Assembly: GCF_026965555.1 (NCBI RefSeq)
Contig: NZ_CP114040.1
Location: forward strand, 2,790,001-2,854,000
Reading direction: 5' to 3'
Source: Nannocystis punicea
Lineage (GTDB): Bacteria > Myxococcota_A > Polyangia > Nannocystales > Nannocystaceae
Length of the DNA: 64,000 nt
In this document: positions 1-9,068 of the stretch, piece by piece
Layout of the letters: each line of letters opens with the position of its first letter
How positions within the stretch are numbered: the stretch's first letter is position 1
Made by a program: the position numbers and the translations under genes
Notes under the pieces: generated by a model
Databases searched by the model: none
What the model was told of the DNA's origin: nothing
Seen by the model: only the letters and a program-made list of their open reading frames with translations

Positions 1-1320
1 GTTCCCCGGAGTGACCAGCCAGATTGCGAGGGCGAAGAAACCCGCGAGGCTCGCTCCCTGCACGATCAGGGGCCAGATCTGCCTCGTGCGACCCAGTGAA
101 TGCTCGCCCTGAACGGGCGCGATCCTGACGGGCGCGAGGGCCGGCTCGGTGGCGATTGCGCTGAGTAGATTCTGCGCAGTGGCCTCGTCGAGCGCCCCCT
201 CGCTCGCTGCGGGAGACGGTTTGCTCGGGGAAATCGGCGCCAGCCCGGGCGTCTCGAGCGACTCGGCAGGAATCCTCGGGCGCGGCATGGACGCTGTCGT
301 GGACAGCGATAGTTCCTCCTCGTGCGCTCTTTCTCCGTCGGGCCGCGGCGCCGAGGCCGAGGATGAGGCCGCGGCCGCAGGGGGGCCAACCGCCTTGCGG
401 GTCCCGTCGAGCCCGGCCTCGGCCAGCGCGAGGCCGGGCAGCGAAATCCCCTCGGTTGCGAGCAACCGGACGAGCTTTTGCTCGATCTCCTCCATGGAGG
501 CATGGCGATCGTCACGCTGTTTGGCCATCGCCTTGAGGACCAATTCATCGAGTTGCGGCGGGATCCCGGCAGCGGGGGCGAGCGACGACGGCGACGGGGC
601 CGTCGAGGTGAGGTGCTGCATCGCCACCTGGAGCGCCTCGCCCCCGAACGGCGACCGTCCGGTCAGCATTTTGAACAGCAGTACCCCGAACGAGTAAATG
701 TCGGAGCGGCGGTCCAGCGGCTCGTTGCGCACTTGCTCGGGAGACATGTATTTCGGCGTACCGAGGACGAGGCCGGTGGCCGTGAGTTCGGAACCCTGCT
801 CGGGGCGGGCGATTCCGAAGTCGAGGAGCTTGACGATTTCGCCGCCGTCGCGAGTACGTGCGAGGAAGACGTTTTGCGTCTTGAGGTCGCGGTGGATCAG
901 GCCGTTTTGGTGGACGACCCCGACCGCCCGGGCGATCTGGATCGCCCACATACACACCTCTCGCACGCTGTACGGGCGTTCGATCCGCGCGGTCAGCCGG
1001 GACTCGAGGTCCTCGCCGGCGAGCAGCTCCATGGTGAAGAACACGAAGCCGGATGGATCCTCGCCGAACGAATGAATGTCGACGATGTTCGGGTGCTCCA
1101 GCCGCGCGATTGTCTGCGCCTCGCGCAGGAAACGCTCGACCTGCGCGCGGTCCTCGGCGAATTCGGGTTTGAGTAGCTTTAACGCATAGCGCCGCCCCAG
1201 CCGCGTCTCCTCGGCGACATACACGCTGCCCATTCCTCCGCGGCCGAGGAGGCTCATGAGCCGGTAACGTCCTTCGAGGATAGACCCGAGCAGCGGGTCG
1301 TGCCGAGCCTGGGGCTTCAT
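1..1320 (-). CDS. Serine/threonine protein kinase with C-terminal membrane anchor (partial)
   Basis: Eukaryote-type (Hanks) Ser/Thr kinase that phosphorylates protein targets from the inner membrane. The frame is open from the ATG at 1320 to the window edge, giving 440 residues without a stop. Visible motifs: glycine loop GRGGMGSVY (residues 26-34), ATP-binding Lys48, catalytic loop HRDLKTQN (143-150), DFG (167-169), and an activation segment with GTPKYMSPEQ (about 185-194). The kinase domain ends near residue 285; a Pro/Ser/Ala-rich juxtamembrane stretch follows, then a hydrophobic helix (about 415-436) cut by the edge. All catalytic residues are present, so it should be active. The C-terminal sensor part, if any, lies outside the window. 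Such kinases are numerous in myxobacteria; the substrate cannot be told from sequence. Confidence 0.95.
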   Translation of the reverse strand, partial: MKPQARHDPLLGSILEGRYRLMSLLGRGGMGSVYVAEETRLGRRYALKLLKPEFAEDRAQVERFLREAQTIARLEHPNIVDIHSFGEDPSGFVFFTMELLAGEDLESRLTARIERPYSVREVCMWAIQIARAVGVVHQNGLIHRDLKTQNVFLARTRDGGEIVKLLDFGIARPEQGSELTATGLVLGTPKYMSPEQVRNEPLDRRSDIYSFGVLLFKMLTGRSPFGGEALQVAMQHLTSTAPSPSSLAPAAGIPPQLDELVLKAMAKQRDDRHASMEEIEQKLVRLLATEGISLPGLALAEAGLDGTRKAVGPPAAAASSSASAPRPDGERAHEEELSLSTTASMPRPRIPAESLETPGLAPISPSKPSPAASEGALDEATAQNLLSAIATEPALAPVRIAPVQGEHSLGRTRQIWPLIVQGASLAGFFALAIWLVTPGN

Positions 1321-2289
1321 GACGAACGAGCATCCTACAATAGGACGCCCCGGTTTGACAATATGGGCGGACGGACGATGACGCGCCTGGTCAGGGAATA
1401 TGCGCCATAGTGAGCCTTATGTCGTGGTCGATAGAATTGGCCGACGCTCTCCGCCCGTTCTGGGTCTACCGATTCGGGATCGAGAGCGCCGGCTCTTCGA
1501 GCCGAGCCGGACGCGCCAGGGCCGGCCCGCGGGTCGGTTCGCGCGCTTTCTGTGCGCCGGTTCGCCTCGATGAGCGCCTCGGTGGATGAATCGCGCGACA
1601 GTCTGACGCTCAGACGGTCCATGGCGGATTGGCATCGCTGATGCGCGTGATCGGGGCGTGTAATTTTTGCGGTCCGGCCGAGCGGACTGCATCGACGAAT
1701 CGGCCGCCCGGTTCACAGTGATGGGGCGGAGAGCGGTATTGAGGTTCGGCGCCCAGGCGGCTGCTCCATCGCGCAAATTCGGTCCCGCGTCGAGGGCGAT
1801 GGAGCGCGGCCGAGAGTCGATGGGTTGCGGGCGCCTGGACGTATAGTGGTTTGGGCCGTATCAGTGTCTTTGATACCTGCACTGCAGGTCGGCGATCGGC
1901 TCGCTGGCCGACACGAATACGCGGCGCCCCATCGCGGCGAGGTGCCCTTCGCCCGCGGGTTCGACCGGCTCCGCGACCGCCTCCGTGGGAATGTGCATTC
2001 GCGCTCGACGAGCGGGTCGTGATGATCCTGCATGAACGTTCACGCGGGCACAGGAGCGGCTCGCCGCGCTCGCTCCCGCTCGCTGTGCGGTCACGTCCGA
2101 GGGAGGATGTGAGGGGTTCGATTTCGGTAGAGCGGATACGGGGCCGGTCGTCGATGACGGAATACCGCGACCGGCCACGGAGCTTCCCGGTTGAACGGCA
2201 CCTCAGCTGCATGGTCGCAATACCTGGAAAATCCTGGAGGGGAAAGCGAGCTCGATCTGAGCTTGAGCCCAGAATGAGGGCCGTGGTAT
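1321..2289. other. 969-bp gap without a convincing gene
   Basis: The gap separates the divergently transcribed kinase and TPR-like gene, so it should hold both promoters. Open frames exist on both strands, but they are Arg/Pro/Ser-rich and resemble no protein family, as expected for chance frames in GC-rich DNA. Base composition looks somewhat less GC-rich than the flanking genes. I see no clear -35/-10 pair, RNA gene or repeat. Confidence 0.5.
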
Positions 2290-3195
2290 ATGGCTGAAAT
2301 GAGCGAGCCTCGTGGCCGAGCAGGGCGTAGGGCAGGTTTCACCCGTCCAATCGCAGTAGCGCTCGTCGTTCTCGCCTGCTTGCGGCCCTCGTCGGCGGAA
2401 GGCCAGCCGGCTGACTCGACTCCAGCCGACCCTGCAGCTTTCGACCAGTTGTTTCTCCAGGGTGACCAGGAGTTCGGACGAGGCGACTATCTCAAGGCCG
2501 CGCGCACGTGGAGCAGGGCGGCGGAGCATCTCTCCATTGCAGATGCGGACAACCGGCAAGGGTTGTATGACTTCATCGCGAGCGCCTACGAACAAGCCGT
2601 AAGCAACGACGCAGGCCTGGCCGTCCTCGCCGAGGCCGTGCGCGTTCTTGATGCATACGCGATAGGATTCTCCATGGCGCATCCAGAGTTGTCCCTCGCT
2701 CTCAAGGGAAGAAGCGCGCATGGCAAGCTCCGGGCTCGTTTGGCAGAATTGAACCGCGAACCACTGCCCGCCCCTGGCCCCGACCCGGTCCCACGGGCAG
2801 GCCCCCCCGAGGGCCCTGTCCGTGATGCGCCCATGACCCCGCCCTCGCCTCCGGAGCAGGCCCCATGGGAAGGTCTGGCGATCGGAGGGGGCGTCACCGC
2901 GAGCCTCGGCTTCGCCATGCTCGGCGTGTTCGTCGGGGGATACATTCGTACCAAGGAAATTGAGCGGAAGGTCTCCGAGCTGGATTGCTCGGTGTCCATC
3001 TGCCCGGAGCTCTACGAGAGGGGACGGAAGGCCGACACCGCTGCGGTGTTCGGTTTGATCGGAGCGCCGCTGTTCGTCGCGGCGGGCACGACCATGCTAG
3101 GGATAGCAATGGCCCGGCGCAAAGCATCGAAGCATGCCCTTGTGCCCGTGCTAAGCCCGGCCATGGCGGGGTTTGTCTGGCGGCACCAGTTTTAG
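2290..3195 (+). CDS. Exported TPR-like protein with C-terminal membrane segments
   Basis: Predicted envelope protein of 301 residues, function unknown. An N-terminal hydrophobic segment (about residues 19-36, ending ...SSAEG) looks like a signal peptide. A helical part with the pattern FLQGDQEFGRGDYLKAARTW (about 53-72) resembles a tetratricopeptide repeat. A Pro-rich linker (about 155-195) follows, then two hydrophobic helices (about 198-220 and 250-275) separated by a loop with two cysteines. A GAGGG about 10 bp upstream supports the ATG at 2290; an in-frame ATG at 2299 is the alternative. It lies head-to-head with the Ser/Thr kinase, a common arrangement in this group, so a shared signalling or envelope role is possible. 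No enzymatic motif is visible. Confidence 0.8.
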   Translation: MAEMSEPRGRAGRRAGFTRPIAVALVVLACLRPSSAEGQPADSTPADPAAFDQLFLQGDQEFGRGDYLKAARTWSRAAEHLSIADADNRQGLYDFIASAYEQAVSNDAGLAVLAEAVRVLDAYAIGFSMAHPELSLALKGRSAHGKLRARLAELNREPLPAPGPDPVPRAGPPEGPVRDAPMTPPSPPEQAPWEGLAIGGGVTASLGFAMLGVFVGGYIRTKEIERKVSELDCSVSICPELYERGRKADTAAVFGLIGAPLFVAAGTTMLGIAMARRKASKHALVPVLSPAMAGFVWRHQF

Positions 3196-3283
3196 CGAGG
3201 GCGTGTCGGGATGTCTTCGGGGTAGAGAACGACCGAGCGGGGGGCGTCTCCGGCGCGGCGAGGGCGTCGCGCGAGCGGAGCGC

Positions 3284-3835
3284 TCAGGGGGCGGTCGGTG
3301 AGAGCGGGCGGAGCGAGTCGAGGAAGCGTGTCCCGATCCGGCGGGTCTCTTCGTCGTTCGGGCCGATGGCGAAGAGGTGGATCATGCGCCCGCCGAGGAT
3401 CACGCAGCGATCCTCCTCCCACCCGCCGTTCGGCAGCGTCGCCGATGGCGGGGCGAACCCCGTGACCGCGACGGCCTCCTGGCCGGCGAGCACGAGCTTG
3501 CGGGGCGCCTCGGACACGTACTTCGAGCCCTGGAACGGCGCGAGGCAGTCGGTCTTCAGCATCGCCTCGACGGGGACGCCGTCCGTCGAGAGCAGCTCGT
3601 ACGAGGAGACTTGCAGCTGCCCGCGCGACTTGCGATCGAAGACGACGCGCTCGACAGCGGTCATCGTCACCAGGGTGAGCTGCTGCTCGAGGGTGACTGT
3701 CGGCGTGCCGGGGAGCTCGACGGCGATGCCGGCCCTGTACGACTCGAAGGGCTGCCAGACCGGGGCTGGATCCTGGCAGGCGAGCGACGCGAGCAGGGGC
3801 ACCAGCGCGAGCGAAGAGCTTGAACGAGCGGCCAT
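3284..3835 (-). CDS. Probable lipoprotein of unknown function
   Basis: A 183-residue protein starting at the ATG at 3835. Its N-terminus (MAARSSSSLALVPLLASLAC) is a short hydrophobic signal ending in a cysteine at residue 20. The lipobox is imperfect (Ser at -3, Leu at -2, Ala at -1), so lipidation is likely but not certain. The mature part, about 160 residues, is rich in beta-strand-like sequence such as AGIAVELPGTPTV and ends with ETRRIGTRFLDSLRPL, a layout seen in small secreted proteins of myxobacteria. No catalytic motif is recognised. It stands alone: its stop faces the stop of the preceding plus-strand gene, and 227 bp without a gene separate it from the TetR gene upstream on the same strand. 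Confidence 0.75.
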   Translation of the reverse strand: MAARSSSSLALVPLLASLACQDPAPVWQPFESYRAGIAVELPGTPTVTLEQQLTLVTMTAVERVVFDRKSRGQLQVSSYELLSTDGVPVEAMLKTDCLAPFQGSKYVSEAPRKLVLAGQEAVAVTGFAPPSATLPNGGWEEDRCVILGGRMIHLFAIGPNDEETRRIGTRFLDSLRPLSPTAP

Positions 3836-4062
3836 CGGCGCCCGATTGTACGTCGCCGTCGAGCGGCCTGCACGCCTCGCCGACGCTTCCGGGCGGGCCC
3901 GAGCCGGCCTCGGACGCGGCGACGCCCGGCCGTGAATTGCTCCGCCCGCGAATGTCCACACTCCGGCGCCGCCTCGCGGCGGCCTCGCCTGCGGCGAAGA
4001 TACCGCCACGAGCGAGCGGGCGACGACCTCGCCCGCCACCACCCCGAGATCGCAGCCAGGCG

Positions 4063-4614
4063 TCAGCGGGAGCTCGCGGGCAGCAAGGTCGCGGCGAAGT
4101 GCCGCACCAGCGCGCGGAAGGCCGCGTCGGTCGGCGCGACCTCGGGGGCCGCGCGCAGCAGGAGGCCCGTGCCGAGGTAGGTCGCCATCGCGGTGGCGGC
4201 CCACTGCCGCGCGCGCGCCGGCGGCTCGCCGAGCTCACGGTAGGCCTGCACGAGGAACTCGAGCCGACGCGCGGTCACGTGAGCCACCGCGCGGGCGACC
4301 TCCGGCTCGCTGGCGGCCGCGAGCGCCTGCTCGGCGCGCAGGTGCTCCGGTCGCTCCCAGGCGATCGCCACCAGCCGGCGCAGCCGCTCGGCCGGGTCGT
4401 CGACCTCCGCGAGCGCGGCGATCGGCGCGTCGACCGCGAGCTCCTCCCAGCGGGCGAGCGCCGCCGCGACCAGCTCGCGCCGGTCCTTGAAGTGCCAGTA
4501 GAAGCTGCCCTTGGTGACCCCGAGCGCGCGGGCGAGCGGCTCGACGGCGACCCCCGCGAGCCCGCGCTCGCCCAGCGCCGCGAGCGCTGCGTCGGCCCAG
4601 TCCTCTCGGGTCAC
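4063..4614 (-). CDS. TetR-family transcriptional regulator
   Basis: DNA-binding repressor of the TetR family, 183 residues from the GTG at 4614 (VTREDWADAALAALGERG...). The N-terminal helix-turn-helix is clear: VEPLARALGVTKGSFYWHFK, with the family hallmark of an aromatic recognition helix. The remaining alpha-helical part would bind a small ligand and form the dimer. The frame stays open to an ATG at 4683, but that start would place codons across the palindromic operator; the GTG matches the usual N-terminus of the family and leaves the operator between genes. It diverges from a small membrane-protein gene. Autorepression plus control of that neighbour is the natural reading. The inducer is unknown. 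Confidence 0.9.
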   Translation of the reverse strand: MTREDWADAALAALGERGLAGVAVEPLARALGVTKGSFYWHFKDRRELVAAALARWEELAVDAPIAALAEVDDPAERLRRLVAIAWERPEHLRAEQALAAASEPEVARAVAHVTARRLEFLVQAYRELGEPPARARQWAATAMATYLGTGLLLRAAPEVAPTDAAFRALVRHFAATLLPASSR

Positions 4615-4650
4615 GAGACGTCGTCCCCTGGTCGCGCCTTCCTGCACCGC

Positions 4651-4709
4651 TTGACAGTACGCAGGCGTATGGCACATACGCAAGCGTATGGAACATACGC
4701 GAGCGTATG
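4651..4709. promoter_or_regulatory. Likely TetR operator with tandem palindromes and a -35-like box
   Basis: CGTATG-GCA-CATACG (4666-4680) and CGTATG-GAA-CATACG (4685-4699) are two perfect 6-bp inverted repeats with 3-bp centres. A third half-site CGTATG lies at 4704-4709. The copies recur every 19 bp, about two helical turns, so bound dimers would sit on one face. TTGACA at 4651-4656 could be a -35 box for the plus-strand gene. The site sits between the divergent TetR and membrane-protein genes, as expected for a shared repressor site. Confidence 0.8.
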
Positions 4710-4717
4710 GAGTCGGG

Positions 4718-5053
4718 GTGGGGACGCTTCTGTTCTGGACCGGGATCCTCCACGAGGTGGTCGGGCTGTCGCTCGGCGGCGCGATCGCGCTGGAGATCGT
4801 GCGCGACGGTTACGTCGGCGCGGTCGAAGTCAGCCGGGAACGCGAGGTCGTGTTCTGGTTCCTCGTCGCCGGCGTCCTGATGATGATCGGGGGGCGGGCG
4901 CTGGCCAGCCTCGAGCGCGAGCGGCCGCTGCCGCGCGAGTTCGGCTGGTGGCTGCTGGCGCTGGCACTGCTCGGCGGTCTGGCGATCCCCGTCTCGGGCT
5001 TCTGGCTCGCGGTGCCGATGGCCGCGCTGGTGTTCGCGCGGTCGCGGCGGTGA
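4718..5053 (+). CDS. Small four-helix membrane protein (DUF6463-like)
   Basis: Inner-membrane protein of 111 residues from the GTG at 4718, with about four hydrophobic segments: FWTGILHEVVGLSLGGAIA, VVFWFLVAGVLMMIGG, WWLLALALLGGLAIPVSGFW and a short tail AVPMAALVFA. The TGxLHxxVGL pattern near the N-terminus recalls the DUF6463 family, small proteins often found beside TetR regulators; this is from memory and not verified. An ATG at 4688 is in frame, but it lies inside the operator, so the GTG is preferred. Its expression is probably repressed by the divergent TetR protein. Right after the TGA, the DNA reads CATGTCCCTGGG, resembling half of the dispersed palindrome found elsewhere in the window. 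Function unknown. Confidence 0.75.
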   Translation: MGTLLFWTGILHEVVGLSLGGAIALEIVRDGYVGAVEVSREREVVFWFLVAGVLMMIGGRALASLERERPLPREFGWWLLALALLGGLAIPVSGFWLAVPMAALVFARSRR

Positions 5054-5343
5054 CATGTCCCTGGGTCGGGTAAAGGCCCGAAGCGAGATGCGCACCGGCA
5101 GTCGGGTCGAGGGCGGCCTCCGGGCGCGTGACGCTGAGCGAGGGCGTGGTCGCATGGCGGATGGAGTCGCCGCCCTCAGGGCGCGGCTCGAGCACCGCGT
5201 CGATCGAGTCCGAGTGAACCTCGCGGATCGGCCTGTATCGAGCCCGGTTCGTGAGAGCTGCGGCGACGACGCGCCTTTGGCGGTCGATGCGCACTGGCAG
5301 CTTGCGCGAGTGGGGCCACAATCCCGGACAGGAAGGCCCTGCA

Positions 5344-5694
5344 ATGTCTTTTGCGCCCGAGTACCTCGATCCCGATCGCGCTCCGACCCGCGAGCAGCTG
5401 AACCAGCGGAGAGGGCTCGTGCTCGTCGAATTCGGGACCGCCTGGTGCGGCTACTGCCAGGCCGCCGCGTCCGCTGTGAAGTCCCTGCTGGCGCGGTACC
5501 CCGCCGTCGAGCACGTGAAGGTGGAAGACGGCCCCGGCCGAGCCCTGGGGCGCTCGTTTCGGGTCAAGCTGTGGCCGAACTTCGTGTTCATGCGCGACGG
5601 CGCGGTGGTCCACCAGCTCGCGCGCCCATCGAGGACCGAGCTCGACGAGATTTTTAATAGGGAGTTCGTCGGTGCGCCGCCGGCTGGCACCTGA
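5344..5694 (+). CDS. Thioredoxin-like protein
   Basis: Thiol-disulfide oxidoreductase of the thioredoxin fold, 116 residues, cytoplasmic (no signal peptide). The active site WCGYC is at residues 34-38, after the strand LVLVEFGTA, as in thioredoxins; Tyr replaces the usual Pro between the cysteines, which should alter the redox potential. A cis-Pro loop is visible in KLWPNFVFMRDG (about 77-88). The ATG at 5344 is chosen because AGGAAGG lies about 8 bp upstream and the protein then has family length; an in-frame ATG at 5251 would add 31 unrelated residues. It converges on the M23 peptidase gene. Likely role: general thiol reduction or co-chaperone. Confidence 0.9.
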   Translation: MSFAPEYLDPDRAPTREQLNQRRGLVLVEFGTAWCGYCQAAASAVKSLLARYPAVEHVKVEDGPGRALGRSFRVKLWPNFVFMRDGAVVHQLARPSRTELDEIFNREFVGAPPAGT

Positions 5695-5773
5695 GGGCGG
5701 CCGGCGCGTCCCAGGTCTGATCGGACATGTTCCAAGAGACATGCGACCGCCGCGCCGGCGGACGGGCGCGCGT

Positions 5774-6922
5774 TCACGGGCAGTTGCCCGAGGTGACCTT
5801 GTCGTTCTTGGCGAGGCCGGGGGCGTCGGCGAAGCTGACGGGGACGGAGCTGCAGAACCAGATCCCGCAGTCGTTCTGCAGCTGGAAGTGCAGGTGCGGG
5901 CCGGAGGTGTAGCCGCTGTTGCCGGACAGGGCGATGAGCTGGCCCTGCTGCACGACGTCGCCCTTCTGGACCTTCATCTCCCGCAGGTGCATGTAGAGCG
6001 CGACGGTGCCGTCGGCGTGCTCGATGCCGATGAAGTTGGCCTTGTTGTGGCACGCCTCGAGCAGGCCCGGCGGGTCGTAGCACTGCGAGCCCTCGGGCGA
6101 GCGCACCTCGAGGTAGGCGATCGTGCCGCCGCGGGCGGCGTGCACCGGGGTGCCTTTGGGCATGGCGAAGTCCCACGCGTAGGCCTGGCTGCCTTGATGG
6201 GAGGAGCCGAAGTTGGCCTGGCTGCAGGTGAACGCGTCGCCGCACGCGTACGGCAGCTTGTAGTCGGAGTCGTCGTTGCAGCTGTCGGGCACGCCGACCA
6301 TCTCCTCGTGGCAACCCTTCTCGCACGCCTGCTTGACGATCCACGTCTCGCCGTCGCAGCCGAGGATGTCGTTGTTGTGCTCGGGCACGAGCGGCACGCT
6401 GCACGGCGGGTCGAGGGTGAGACCGTGCGCGGCCGCCCCGCTGCCGCACCACGCCTCCTTGACGAAGCAGTCGCACACCGGCAACAGGCAGACGTCGGCC
6501 TCGCCCGGAGCGGTGACCTCACAGCCGGCCTCGCAGGCGGCCCCGAGGCTCCACTCGCCGGCCTCGCAGTGGAGGATGTCGCCCTCGTGCCCGGCGAGCA
6601 CGGCGACCTCGCAGCCGGCGGCGGCGGCCTCGACGGCGACGCCCTGGCCGCAGTAGGGGCCGTCGCCTCCGTAGCACGGGCAGGTCGCCGGCGGCTCGAT
6701 TGTCGTGCCGGTGGTGACGCTGCCGGTGGCCGCCGCGTCGGTCGTGGTCGGCGCCGCGCCGGTCGTGAGACCACCTGTACCTTCGGACATGTCACTCGTG
6801 GCCGCGGCGGTGTCGGTCTGGGGCGCGGCGGTGCCCGGGCCGTCGCCCCCGGTGATGGCGGCCCCGTCGACGAAGCAGGCGGCGAGCGCGACGAGGACGA
6901 GCGGGGCGAGGCGGAGCGACAT
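5774..6922 (-). CDS. M23-family (LytM-like) metallopeptidase lipoprotein
   Basis: Zinc peptidase expected to cut peptidoglycan peptide bridges or another envelope peptide; 382 residues, outer-membrane lipoprotein. The signal MSLRLAPLVLVALAAC carries a good lipobox (LAAC, Cys16). A Thr/Ala/Gly-rich linker (about 20-75) follows, then a cysteine-rich middle with two similar units (CPCYGGDGPYCGQG and CDCFVKEAWCGSG). The C-terminal domain has HQGSQAYAWDF, PVHAARGG and GPHLHFQ, which supply the metal ligands of the M23 fold. The ATG at 6922 is chosen because the lipobox follows directly; the frame is open far upstream, but that part is antisense to the neighbouring gene. The Cys-rich units may bind the cell wall or be disulfide-stabilised spacers. 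It is followed by a convergent thioredoxin-like gene. Confidence 0.9.
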   Translation of the reverse strand: MSLRLAPLVLVALAACFVDGAAITGGDGPGTAAPQTDTAAATSDMSEGTGGLTTGAAPTTTDAAATGSVTTGTTIEPPATCPCYGGDGPYCGQGVAVEAAAAGCEVAVLAGHEGDILHCEAGEWSLGAACEAGCEVTAPGEADVCLLPVCDCFVKEAWCGSGAAAHGLTLDPPCSVPLVPEHNNDILGCDGETWIVKQACEKGCHEEMVGVPDSCNDDSDYKLPYACGDAFTCSQANFGSSHQGSQAYAWDFAMPKGTPVHAARGGTIAYLEVRSPEGSQCYDPPGLLEACHNKANFIGIEHADGTVALYMHLREMKVQKGDVVQQGQLIALSGNSGYTSGPHLHFQLQNDCGIWFCSSVPVSFADAPGLAKNDKVTSGNCP

Positions 6923-7351
6923 GATGGCAAGCGATAGCAGGCCGGGCGCCGCGGGGGCAACGCGCGCGGGTCGCGGGGACCGACTCGACGCCACGCGAAG
7001 TGCGAGGACCGCGAGGACGTCGAGCGCGTCGGTCGAGCTGCAGTCGGTCGTGATGCAGGCGGCGAGGACGAGGCGCCGGCTGCAGACGATGGTGAAGCGA
7101 TCTCGTCGCTCATGACGCCGCCGCGGTCGTCGAGCACTGCGGTGATCGAGATCCGCTGGGCGTGTCCCCATCGATCGCCGACCTCGGGCATGCGCTCGCC
7201 GCACGCCCACTCGCGAACGACAGGAGACGGGGGCCCGGATCGACACGGGCGGCGAGGCGCGATCGCGCCCGGAGGCGCTGCGGAGGAGCGGCCGCGGGCG
7301 GGCGGGCCGTGAGCGCGTGCGCGGCGGGGCCGGAGGTGGTACGACCTCGAC
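6923..7351. other. 429-bp divergent intergenic region
   Basis: It lies between the peptidase and the lipoprotein genes, which point away from each other, so it should contain both promoters. No plausible coding frame, RNA gene, palindrome or repeat was found by eye; the open frames seen are Arg/Pro-rich antisense artefacts. Confidence 0.5.
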
Positions 7352-8191
7352 ATGAGACTGGCTTATGCGTGGATCTTTTTGACAGTGGCAGCGTGCGGCC
7401 CCGAGTCCCCGGAAGGCGCGACCGAGGGCGGCAGCGGCGACACCAGCGGCGAGAGCTCGACCAGCACCGCGACGACCGGCGACGGCGAGCCGACGACCTC
7501 GACGACCTCCACCGGCGACGAGGCGACCGGCGAGAGCGAGACCTCCGGGCCGGTGGCGATGTGCCCGGAGCCGCAGACGCCCGACGTGATGTTCGAAGTG
7601 GCCGGCTTCGCCGACGACTTTCAGGGCCACATCGAGGCGTCGTGCACGGTCAAGGGCGCGTCGCTCGGCGACGTGTCGGACGCGGTCACGCTGAGCTGCG
7701 ATGTCGACGGCACGGACGTCGAGGTCACGGTGAGCTTCGGCAACGCGGCGGTGCAGCTGCCCGAGGGCCTGCAGCAGCTCGACGCCCCGGTGACGCTGCG
7801 TTACGTCCGCGCCGACTACGAGTACCGCGGCGATTGGCTGGCTCTCGGCGACTTCCGCGACGTCCTGCTGCTCGGCCTGGCCTCCGGCAACAGCGCGCTG
7901 CCCTTCGTCGAGGGCGAGGGGCAGATCGGCGACATGTTCGCGCCGGTCTCCATGCTCGCGCTCGGCGGCTTCTGTCCCAAGGGACAGGGGAGCTGCTCCG
8001 CCCTCGGCGAGCCGGCGGTGCTGCGATTCTCGCACAATGACGTCGCGCTCGAGGTGTTCCCGCTGCAGGCCGGACAGATCGGGCCGTACGCGGTCCACGC
8101 CGGCGCTTCGTGGCTGTCCGACCCGGAGAGCGCGTACCAGTGCGACGGGCCGACCGACGACCGGGCGGCCTTCGCCCTGGCGCGCCTGTGA
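7352..8191 (+). CDS. Lipoprotein with Thr/Ser/Gly-rich linker, unknown function
   Basis: A 279-residue surface lipoprotein. The signal MRLAYAWIFLTVAAC ends in a lipobox (VAAC, Cys15). A low-complexity linker of Gly, Thr, Ser and Glu (about 20-65) would hold the globular domain away from the membrane, a layout typical of Nannocystis-type lipoproteins. The globular part (about 70-279) contains three to four cysteines likely to pair (ASCTVKG, TLSCDVDG, GFCPKGQGSC) and resembles no family I recognise. A GGAGG sequence lies about 20 bp before the ATG, rather far for a ribosome site. It stands alone; nothing indicates its partner. Confidence 0.85.
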   Translation: MRLAYAWIFLTVAACGPESPEGATEGGSGDTSGESSTSTATTGDGEPTTSTTSTGDEATGESETSGPVAMCPEPQTPDVMFEVAGFADDFQGHIEASCTVKGASLGDVSDAVTLSCDVDGTDVEVTVSFGNAAVQLPEGLQQLDAPVTLRYVRADYEYRGDWLALGDFRDVLLLGLASGNSALPFVEGEGQIGDMFAPVSMLALGGFCPKGQGSCSALGEPAVLRFSHNDVALEVFPLQAGQIGPYAVHAGASWLSDPESAYQCDGPTDDRAAFALARL

Positions 8192-9068
8192 GGCGCCGTC
8201 ACCTCGCGCTCGACTGCGGCACCGACAGCCCGCCGGCGTTCGCGTCGACGGGCGTCACCTCCGTCGCGCCCACGTCGAGCCGCAAGGCGCGTCCATCATG
8301 GCACGCGGGCGGCGAACGCCGCGGCTCCGACGATTCGACGTCGCAGCGGGCCGAACCGTCACGAGCGTCGCGTCCGTCTCGGGAGAGACGTGATGGATTG
8401 TCGCAGATCCTGCAAGGTCATGGACGCGATTGCCGTCCTTCACCGATACTACGAGTGGGAGGAGAGACTCGAAGCGAATCGTCTCACTCGCGTCCTGCCG
8501 AGGATGGACCGCGCATGATGCTACGAAAGACGCTGTCACGGAGCGGCTCCCGCTGCGCGACCACCGGGCTCGTCGAGGACGCGGTCGAGGAGCCGGCAGG
8601 CAACAGCTTCCGCCGGGTCGCCTCGCAGGATCTCGGGGGTCGGGCGACACGCAGATTCCCCCGAAGGGAGCGGATGATCGTCGGCTACCCCGCGGCGCCT
8701 CACGAGCGCGGACGAGTTCTGCGCCGGTCGGGGGGATCCACCTCTGCCTCGGTGCGACGCTCGCGGCTCGAGGGGCGGAGCGCGTTCGAGACCCTGCTCC
8801 GGCGCCTTGCTTCCGTGCGACTCGCGGTTCCGCTCCGACGGGCTGAAGCGGCGAAATTGGCTGCGCGGGTGCAGCCGCGTCGGCGTCCGGGTTTGATGGT
8901 GGAATGCGCGGGTTCGGACTTTCGCCGGAGAGGCCTCATTGCCGGTGATCGCGCGGGTCGGGCCGACGCCGGAATTCTGCTGCGCCGACTGTGATGGATT
9001 CCGTCGCTGTCGGCGCCGGGCGGGCGGCTGGACAACGTCGGTCGCCGGGTTGTACTGTCGCGCCGCCG
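8192..9068. other. 877-bp gap without a convincing gene
   Basis: Between the lipoprotein and the ATPase genes. A plus-strand frame of nearly 300 codons crosses it, but it starts inside the lipoprotein gene and its product is Arg/Ser-rich with no domain, so it is taken as chance. No copy of the dispersed palindrome and no clear hairpin were seen. It may hold decayed DNA and the ATPase promoter. Confidence 0.45.

Noticed and set aside
1610..2212. Minus-strand frame of 200 codons upstream of the kinase
   Set aside because: Low-complexity Arg/Ser/Pro sequence, no ribosome site, no family resemblance.
5701..5760. CCGGCGCG...CGCGCCGG inverted repeat between convergent genes as a terminator
   Set aside because: The loop would be about 44 bases and no U-tract follows, so a factor-independent terminator cannot be claimed.
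6923..8098. Upstream extension of the M23 peptidase frame
   Set aside because: It runs antisense through the next lipoprotein gene and would bury the lipobox signal peptide.
8110..8994. Plus-strand frame of 294 codons between the lipoprotein and the ATPase
   Set aside because: It starts inside the lipoprotein gene and its product is Arg/Ser-rich with no domain or signal.
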